From positions 1-10,414 of the forward strand of contig CAKZHN010000239.1 of assembly GCA_936924235.1 (NCBI GenBank): a stretch of DNA of 10,414 nucleotides. The letters are read 5' to 3'. Shown piece after piece: positions 5,815 to 10,414 of the stretch. A program made the position numbers and the translations under genes. Within the stretch, counting starts at the first letter, position 1, and the number at the start of each line of letters is the position of its first letter. Source of the stretch: an uncultured Rhodoplanes sp. GTDB taxonomy: Bacteria > Pseudomonadota > Alphaproteobacteria > Rhizobiales > Xanthobacteraceae. The notes below the pieces were generated by a model. That model saw only the letters and a list, made by a program, of their open reading frames with translations, made no database searches and had not been told where the DNA came from.

Positions 5815-7071
5815 ATGTCGGTTTGCGGACTTGATTTCGGCACATCCAACACGACGCTTGGCAGAATCGTCGGTCATGCGCCGGAACTCGTGCCGCTGGA
5901 GTCCGGCCACTCCACGATTCCCAGCGCCATTTTCTTCGAACAAGGCGGCGGCGCTGCGATCGGACGGAAGGCCATCGACGAATACGTTGCAGGCTCGCCT
6001 GGGCGGCTGATGCGCAGCCTGAAGTCGGTGCTCGGCACGCCCACCGTCGAAGAGACGACGCTGGTGGGGCGCGAGCGCAAGAAATTCCGCGACGTCATCG
6101 CGTATTATCTCGGAGCGATCAAGCGCCGCGCGGAGCAGACGACCGGCGTGGAGCTTCGCAGCGTGGTTCACGGCCGGCCGGTCCATTTCGTCGACGGCTC
6201 GCCCGAGGCCGATCGAAAGGCCGAAGACACTCTGCGGGAGATCGTTCGCGGGGTCGGTTTCGACAACATCACCTTTCAGTTCGAGCCGATTGCGGCAGCG
6301 CTCGACTACGAACGCGAGATCGCTCGCGAAGAGATCGCGCTGATCGCAGACATCGGCGGAGGCACATCCGACTTCTCCATCGTGCGTCTCAGCCCTGAGC
6401 GGCACCGCAAAGCCGACCGCCAGGATGACATCCTGGGAAACGACGGCGTCAGGATCGGCGGAACGGACTTCGATCGGCGGATCAGTCTCGGCCTGGTCAT
6501 GCCGTTGCTGGGACACGGCAGCGCGATGAAGCGCAAAGGCCTTGAGGCGCCGACGACCTATTTCCACGACCTTGCCACGTGGTCGAACATCAACCGCATG
6601 TACGAACAGGGCGTCCTGTCGGATATCCGGTATGTCCGGCGCGAGGCAAAAGAGCCGAAGCTGTTCGATCGTCTGTTGCGGGTGCTGGAAGAGCAGCGCG
6701 GGCACACGCTGGCGATGGACGTCGAGAAGTCAAAGATCGCCTTGTCGGAAACTGCAAAGGCCGGGATCTCGCTCGAATGGCTCGAGCCTGGCCTGACGGT
6801 GGCCATGAGCCGCGACGGCCTTTTGAAGCAGACCTCCAAGCTGGCGGAAGACATCGGCGCGCGGATCGGGATTTGTCTCGCGCAGGCCGGACTTCGCGCG
6901 CAGGACATCAACACCGTGTTTTTGACAGGTGGCTCCGTGAAACTTGCCCACGTGCGACGTCGCATCGTCGAGTCGCTGCCGACAGCGCAGGTGATCGACG
7001 GCGACACGTTCGGCGCCGTGGGCAAGGGTCTGACCATCGAAGCCGAGCGGCGGTTTGGTCCTGCGAATTAG
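5815..7071 (+). CDS. Hsp70-family protein, YegD-like (nucleotide-binding domain only)
   Basis: 418 residues, close to E. coli YegD (about 450) and far shorter than DnaK (about 640), so there is no room for a normal substrate-binding domain and lid. GGAG five bases before the ATG supports the start. The actin/Hsp70 ATPase landmarks are present: phosphate-1 GLDFGTSNTT (5-14), the connect region EPIAAALDYE, phosphate-2 ADIGGGTSDFS with Asp179 and Gly181-183, and the adenosine loop FLTGGSVKL with Gly372-373. The protein should bind and probably hydrolyse ATP; its client and partners are unknown. There is no signal peptide, so it is cytoplasmic. No DnaJ or GrpE gene is nearby. It lies 76 bases after the acyl-CoA ligase and 115 bases before an exported hydrolase; co-transcription is possible but not shown, and I find no clear heat-shock promoter in the upstream gap. 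Confidence 0.88.
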   Translation: MSVCGLDFGTSNTTLGRIVGHAPELVPLESGHSTIPSAIFFEQGGGAAIGRKAIDEYVAGSPGRLMRSLKSVLGTPTVEETTLVGRERKKFRDVIAYYLGAIKRRAEQTTGVELRSVVHGRPVHFVDGSPEADRKAEDTLREIVRGVGFDNITFQFEPIAAALDYEREIAREEIALIADIGGGTSDFSIVRLSPERHRKADRQDDILGNDGVRIGGTDFDRRISLGLVMPLLGHGSAMKRKGLEAPTTYFHDLATWSNINRMYEQGVLSDIRYVRREAKEPKLFDRLLRVLEEQRGHTLAMDVEKSKIALSETAKAGISLEWLEPGLTVAMSRDGLLKQTSKLAEDIGARIGICLAQAGLRAQDINTVFLTGGSVKLAHVRRRIVESLPTAQVIDGDTFGAVGKGLTIEAERRFGPAN

Positions 7072-7186
7072 GCCGACAGCTGCCGACTTGCCCTGTTTGA
7101 TCCAGTTGCGCGACAGTGATCCGTGCGGTTCGCTGAATCGTGCGAGAAGGGCGGCATCGTGCCGTCGTAATTGGAAGGCTTGCTCT
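7072..7186. other. Intergenic gap, 115 bases, no clear signal
   Basis: Between the Hsp70-like gene and the hydrolase. It holds a short direct repeat, GCCGAC, at 7072-7077 and 7082-7087, and the hydrolase ribosome site GGAAGG at 7173-7178. I see no convincing -35/-10 pair and no hairpin with a T-tract. Confidence 0.5.
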
Positions 7187-8143
7187 ATGCGCCGTTGTCT
7201 CCGTCAGATCGTCATTGGCTTCGTTCTTACCGCAGCGGCATTGCTTCCGCCGCTTGCCGCAACCACCCCAGCGGCTGCGGAGGTCAAACCCTTTCCGGCC
7301 AGTATCAAGGCGAAGCAGATGCGGGTGACAGGCGGCACACAATATGTCCGCGTCGGCGGCCAGGGACCGGCGGTGCTGTTCCTGCACGGTTTCGGCGACA
7401 CCGGAGACATGTGGGAGCCGCTGGCCTCGATCCTGGTCAAGGACCACACCGTGATCGTTCCCGACCTGCGCGGCATGGGCCTGTCGTCGCACCAGGATGG
7501 CGGATACGAGAAGGCCGCGCAGGCGCGCGACATCGCCGCCATTCTCGACCAGCTGAAGATTCAGCAGGTCGTGCTGGTCACCCATGACATCGGCAACATG
7601 GTCGGCTACGCGCTGGCGGCTCAGTTTCACGACCGCATCACCAAATGGGTCCTGATGGACGCGCCGCTTCCCGGTCTCGGCACCTGGTACACCAAGCAAC
7701 TGACCAATCCCAAGGTCTGGCATTTCAACTTCCGGGGGCCTGACGTCGAGCGCCTGGTCGCCGGCCGCGAGCGCATCCTGCTCGACCGCTTCTACAACGA
7801 GCTGTCGGCCAATCCTGCCGGGATCGATGAGAAGACCCGCAAGCACTACGCGGCGCTCTATGCCCGCCCGCACGCAATCCACGATGCGTTCAGCGGGCAG
7901 TTCGCGGCCTTCAGCCAGGATGCGGAGGACAACAAGGCGCTGCTGGCAAAGACCGGCAAATTGCCGATGCCGGTGCTGGCGATCGGCGGCGATCACTCCT
8001 ACGGGGCATCCATGCAGTCCGAGCTCGCTGACGTCGCCAGCAATGTCCAGGGCGCCGTCATCACCAATTCCGGCCACTGGATCATGGAGGAGCAGCCGAA
8101 GCAGGCGATCGGCATCATCGTTCCCTTTATCAACGGCAAGTGA
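7187..8143 (+). CDS. Exported alpha/beta hydrolase, epoxide-hydrolase/dehalogenase type, Cif-like
   Basis: 318 residues. The ATG at 7187 has GGAAGG eight bases upstream and begins a signal peptide (RRCLRQ, a hydrophobic core, AAA near residue 30); the longer open frame to 7055 is not favoured because it would bury this signal and overlap the Hsp70-like gene. The fold markers are HGFG (67-70, oxyanion region), PDLRGMGLSS, and the nucleophile elbow THDIGNMVGY with Asp134. Asp158 in MDAP is 24 residues further, the spacing of the charge-relay acid in Cif and fluoroacetate dehalogenase, and the general-base His297 lies in SGHW. The cap holds VWHFNF with His179 and LVAGRERILLDRF, close to what I recall of Pseudomonas aeruginosa Cif, a secreted epoxide hydrolase of about the same length. 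The cap tyrosine of Cif (Tyr239) appears to be replaced, by Gln238 or Phe239. Substrate unknown: an epoxide, a haloacid, or another ester. No TetR-type regulator like CifR lies beside it. Confidence 0.87.
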   Translation: MRRCLRQIVIGFVLTAAALLPPLAATTPAAAEVKPFPASIKAKQMRVTGGTQYVRVGGQGPAVLFLHGFGDTGDMWEPLASILVKDHTVIVPDLRGMGLSSHQDGGYEKAAQARDIAAILDQLKIQQVVLVTHDIGNMVGYALAAQFHDRITKWVLMDAPLPGLGTWYTKQLTNPKVWHFNFRGPDVERLVAGRERILLDRFYNELSANPAGIDEKTRKHYAALYARPHAIHDAFSGQFAAFSQDAEDNKALLAKTGKLPMPVLAIGGDHSYGASMQSELADVASNVQGAVITNSGHWIMEEQPKQAIGIIVPFINGK

Positions 8144-8175
8144 GGTCGGTTTCGCTCCCCGGCTTTCCACACGAA

Positions 8176-8204
8176 GAATTCAAGGAGGCCAAGCCATTGA
8201 ATTC
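8176..8204 (+). promoter_or_regulatory. Hairpin enclosing a strong Shine-Dalgarno
   Basis: GAATTCAA (8176-8183) and TTGAATTC (8197-8204) are perfect inverted repeats, extendable by GG/CC with one unpaired A. The loop and inner stem contain AAGGAGG (8182-8188), a near-perfect anti-16S match and the strongest ribosome site in the window, yet the next annotated gene starts 130 bases later. A TTG eight bases after the AAGGAGG is part of the right arm, so in RNA the hairpin would cover both the ribosome site and the start. There is no T-tract, so a simple intrinsic terminator is less likely. Confidence 0.4.
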
Positions 8205-8244
8205 CCAGGCGCATCGGGTTCGGCTCCGGTGGGCGCGGGATTGA
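8197..8244 (+). CDS. Possible leader mini-ORF (15 residues)
   Basis: TTG at 8197 is followed by 14 sense codons and TGA at 8242-8244. The peptide would be MNSQAHRVRLRWARD: basic, with no recognisable domain. The only reason to list it is the AAGGAGG eight bases upstream, the ideal distance. An ATT one base earlier opens another 24-codon frame to a stop at 8268-8270. Neither is recognised. If translated, it could be a leader peptide for the DUF898-M48 unit; it may equally be a decayed gene start. Confidence 0.2.
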   Translation: MNSQAHRVRLRWARD

Positions 8245-8317
8245 ATCCGGACGGTTCCTGCGGCATCTAGTAGGAGCGCCACCACAAGACGCTTTTCTGC
8301 CGCCCACAGGACCCTTG

Positions 8318-9619
8318 ATGACCGCCGCCGAAGCGAGCGCCGTTCCGACGCCCATTCCGGTGGTCGTTCCCGCGGCCCCGCCCTCGCCCGCCGCCCGCTT
8401 CACCGGCGACGGCCGCGCCTATTGGCGCATCCTGCTGCGCGGCGCGCTGCTGCTCGCGGTCACGCTCGGCATCTACCGCTTCTGGCTCGCCACCGACGTG
8501 CGGCGCTTCCTGTGGTCGAACACCGAGATCGCGGGCGAGAGCCTGGAATACACCGGCACGCCCTACGAGCTCCTGATCGGCTTCCTGATCGCGCTGGCGC
8601 TCCTTGTGCCGCTCTATGTGGCGCTGTCGCTCGCCGCGCTCAGCGCCGGACCGATCGGTGCGGCAGCGAGCGTGCTGTCGTTCCCGGTGCTGTTCTTCCT
8701 CGGCCAGTTCGCGGTGTTCCGCGCCCGCCGCTACCGGCTCACCCGCACGGTCTATCGCGGCGTGCGCTGTCATCAGGATGGCTCCGCGCTGCGTTATGCG
8801 ATCTGCGCGAGCTTCTGGTGGATCATGGTGGCGCTGACGATCGGCCTCGCCTATCCGTTCATGCAGTCGCGGCTGGAGCGCTTCAAGATGCGCCACACCT
8901 ACTTCGGCGACCTGCAGGGCCGCTTCGACGGCTCGGGTCTCAGGCTGCTGCTGCGCGGGCTGCCGATGTGGCTTCTGGTCGTGGGACCGCTCGCCGGCAC
9001 CATCGCGTTCGCGGTCGTGACCGTGGATTGGGAGACGGTCGTTGGCGTTGCGGCGAAGTCCACGAGCCTCGACGAGTTCAACAGCCAGCTCGACAGCGCA
9101 GCCTCGGATTTCTACGCGGCGATCGGCGTGGCCATTGGCGCCGCCATCTTCAGTGTCGTCATGGTGGCGGTGCTCTATCCGGTGTTCCAGGCGATGGTGC
9201 TGCGCTGGTGGATCGACGGGCTGCGGCTCGGTGGGCTGACGATCCATTCGGGCCTGCGCACCGGCTCGATCTACGGCGCCTATCTGCGCTTTCTCGGCTA
9301 TGGGCTGTTGTTCACCATCGCCGTCGTGGTGCTCGGCAGCATCGTCGCCTTCGTGCTGACCGCGATCCTGCTCGACGGCGGCAAGAAAGAGCTGGCCGAT
9401 ATCGCCAACGCGGCCGCCGGCATCGCCTTCTACGTCATCGCCATGCTGGGCTTCTCGGCGATCTATCAGGCAACCGTGAAGCTCGGCTTCTGGCGGAGCG
9501 GCGTCGAAACCATGTCGTTCACCGGGCTCGACGTGCTCGACCGCGTCCATGCCAGCGGCACCGCGAGCTCCGCGGTCGGCGAAGGGCTCGCCGACGCGCT
9601 CAATGTGGGCGGCATCTGA
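8318..9619 (+). CDS. DUF898 (YjgN-like) polytopic membrane protein
   Basis: 433 residues. The start is set at ATG 8318, with AGGA at 8308-8311; a TTG directly before it is the less likely alternative. After a Pro/Ala-rich N-terminal tail (1-27) comes FTGDGRAYWRILLRG, then TLGIYRFW and RRFLWSNTEIAGESLEYTGT, the typical DUF898 sequence. I count roughly eight hydrophobic segments: near 39-58, 85-110, 112-135, 162-184, 210-236, 267-295, 323-353 and 365-390. The protein should lie in the inner membrane. The function of the family is unknown. A motif unit (end of a membrane span, aromatic/Arg-Phe, then a Gly-rich turn ending in Gly) recurs near residues 49-80, 174-205, 282-312 and, more weakly, 376-403. 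The stop TGA shares its last base with the ATG of the M48 gene, so the two are translationally coupled. Confidence 0.9.
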   Translation: MTAAEASAVPTPIPVVVPAAPPSPAARFTGDGRAYWRILLRGALLLAVTLGIYRFWLATDVRRFLWSNTEIAGESLEYTGTPYELLIGFLIALALLVPLYVALSLAALSAGPIGAAASVLSFPVLFFLGQFAVFRARRYRLTRTVYRGVRCHQDGSALRYAICASFWWIMVALTIGLAYPFMQSRLERFKMRHTYFGDLQGRFDGSGLRLLLRGLPMWLLVVGPLAGTIAFAVVTVDWETVVGVAAKSTSLDEFNSQLDSAASDFYAAIGVAIGAAIFSVVMVAVLYPVFQAMVLRWWIDGLRLGGLTIHSGLRTGSIYGAYLRFLGYGLLFTIAVVVLGSIVAFVLTAILLDGGKKELADIANAAAGIAFYVIAMLGFSAIYQATVKLGFWRSGVETMSFTGLDVLDRVHASGTASSAVGEGLADALNVGGI

Positions 9620-10414
9620 TGGCGACCGGCGCGCAAACGACTGAACCGGTGACCGGACTGGTGACCGGACCTGGCCTCTACTTCGACGGCACGTCGAGCG
9701 AACGGCACGACGTCACGGTCGAGGCGGCGCCGGACATGCTGCGCATGTTCGATGCGAACGGTTTGCTGCTCGCGCAATGGCCCTATGCCGAGCTGCGCGC
9801 GCAGTCGGCGCCCGCCAAACTGATGCGGCTCAGCCGCGCCCACGGACGCGAGCTTGCCCGGCTCGAAATCCGCGATCCGGTGCTGATGGCCAGGATCGAC
9901 GACTACGCCGATAGCCTCGACCGCTCAGGCGTCACAGAGCGGCGGCTGCGCCGCCACGTCATCGGCTGGACCATCATGGCAGCGGTGTCGCTGGTGCTGG
10001 TCGGGGTCTGGGGCCTGCCCGCGTTGTCCGGCCGCATCGCGCCGCTGATCCCCCTGTCGGCCGAGCAGCGGCTCGGCGCCGCGATGGACCAGCAGGTCCG
10101 CTCCATGCTCGATTCCGGCCGCACCGACCGGCCGTTCGAATGCGGCACCGCGGATGCCGAGAAAGCCGGGCGCGCCGCGCTCGACCGGCTGATCGCGCGG
10201 CTCGAGATCGCGGCCGGTCTGCCGATACCGCTTCGGGCCGCCACCGTTCGAAAGGCCGACGCCAACGCCATTGCATTGCCGGGCGGACACATCTACGTCT
10301 TCGAGGGGCTCATCCGGCAGGCACGCACACCCGACGAGCTGGCCGGCGTCATCGCGCATGAGATCGGGCACGTCGCCCATCGCGACGGCACCCGTTCGCT
10401 GTTGCAAGCCGCGG
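9619..10414 (+). CDS. M48-family membrane-anchored metallopeptidase (partial, 3' end beyond window)
   Basis: 265 codons are open from ATG 9619 to the right edge. The ATG overlaps the TGA of the DUF898 gene by one base (TGATG), and there is no strong ribosome site of its own, which suggests coupled translation. Residues about 15-100 form a probably beta-rich cytoplasmic domain (GPGLYFDGTSSERHDV, LLAQWPYAELR), as found before the peptidase domain in some bacterial M48 proteins. One membrane span lies near 111-135 (VIGWTIMAAVSLVLVGVWGL). The peptidase part contains ANAIALPGGHIYVFEGLI and the zinc motif HEIGHVAHRD, with His247, Glu248 and His251. The third ligand, a Glu further on, is outside the window. 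The active domain would face the periplasm if the N-terminus is cytoplasmic. M48 enzymes such as HtpX, BepA and LoiP work in membrane or envelope protein quality control; the DUF898 partner is a candidate substrate or cofactor (inference). Confidence 0.92.
   Translation, partial: MATGAQTTEPVTGLVTGPGLYFDGTSSERHDVTVEAAPDMLRMFDANGLLLAQWPYAELRAQSAPAKLMRLSRAHGRELARLEIRDPVLMARIDDYADSLDRSGVTERRLRRHVIGWTIMAAVSLVLVGVWGLPALSGRIAPLIPLSAEQRLGAAMDQQVRSMLDSGRTDRPFECGTADAEKAGRAALDRLIARLEIAAGLPIPLRAATVRKADANAIALPGGHIYVFEGLIRQARTPDELAGVIAHEIGHVAHRDGTRSLLQAA
9648..9670 (+). repeat. 12-base tandem repeat near the M48 start codon
   Basis: GGTGACCGGAC occurs at 9648-9658 and again at 9660-9670, a period of 12 bases. 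It encodes a doubled VTG(L/P) in the poorly conserved N-terminal tail of the M48 protein (residues 11-18), so it keeps the frame and is probably neutral. Confidence 0.6.

Noticed and set aside
7055..7186. An N-terminal extension of the alpha/beta hydrolase overlapping the Hsp70-like gene
   Set aside because: It would place 44 residues before an evident signal peptide; the ATG at 7187 has GGAAGG at proper distance.
8267..9550. A 427-codon minus-strand open frame
   Set aside because: Antisense to the clearly recognisable DUF898 gene; the product is His/Arg/Glu-rich shadow sequence.
1..10414. Search for a defence, mobile or biosynthetic system
   Set aside because: No transposase, integrase, nuclease, toxin-antitoxin, CRISPR or biosynthetic-cluster genes are visible; every long gene belongs to an ordinary family.

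Overview
The window looks like chromosomal DNA of a high-GC alphaproteobacterium, most likely a member of the Hyphomicrobiales (Rhizobiales) near the Bradyrhizobium/Xanthobacteraceae groups. The grounds are strong G/C bias at third codon positions, an orphan Bug/TctC-type binding protein, an AlkK/DmdB-like acyl-CoA ligase, a DUF898-M48 gene pair, and an intergenic palindrome of the kind common in Rhizobiales genomes. This placement is inferred from gene content; no marker gene is present. I see no tRNA, rRNA, CRISPR array, transposase, phage gene or origin, and no gene-free stretch longer than about 250 bases.

Layout, left to right. (1) Positions 1-1714, minus strand: two exported cell-envelope proteins, an Amidase_2-type N-acetylmuramoyl-L-alanine amidase and, downstream of it, an extensin-like C-terminal-domain protein that starts at GTG and runs off the left edge. 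The 103-base gap between them holds a candidate general-stress (EcfG-type) promoter. (2) 1742-2881, plus strand: a monomeric sarcosine/N-methyl-amino-acid oxidase-like flavoprotein, divergent from the amidase by only 27 bases and overlapping the end of the next gene. (3) 2868-3854, minus strand: a Bug-family periplasmic solute-binding protein without transporter membrane subunits beside it. (4) 3855-4106: a divergent intergenic region with a hairpin-forming palindrome. (5) 4107-5738, plus strand: an acyl-CoA ligase. (6) 5815-7071: an Hsp70-like, YegD-type nucleotide-binding-domain protein. (7) 7187-8143: an exported alpha/beta hydrolase resembling secreted epoxide hydrolases of the Cif type. 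(8) 8144-8317: a spacer with a hairpin, a near-perfect Shine-Dalgarno and a possible 15-codon leader ORF. (9) 8318 to the right edge: a DUF898 (YjgN-like) multi-span membrane protein, overlapping by one base the start of a membrane-anchored M48 metallopeptidase that is cut by the window end.

As a whole this is ordinary housekeeping and catabolic territory in small transcription units, not one dedicated system. Two links look functional. The amidase/extensin-like pair probably acts in envelope remodelling. The DUF898/M48 pair is translationally coupled and probably acts in membrane protein quality control or processing. The binding protein and the acyl-CoA ligase share a divergent regulatory region and could serve uptake and CoA-activation of a carboxylate, but that is inference. 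The points most worth a second look are the Cif-like hydrolase that lacks the expected cap tyrosine, the candidate stress promoter before the extensin-like gene, the hairpin/Shine-Dalgarno mini-ORF before the DUF898 gene, and the repeated architecture inside the DUF898 protein.
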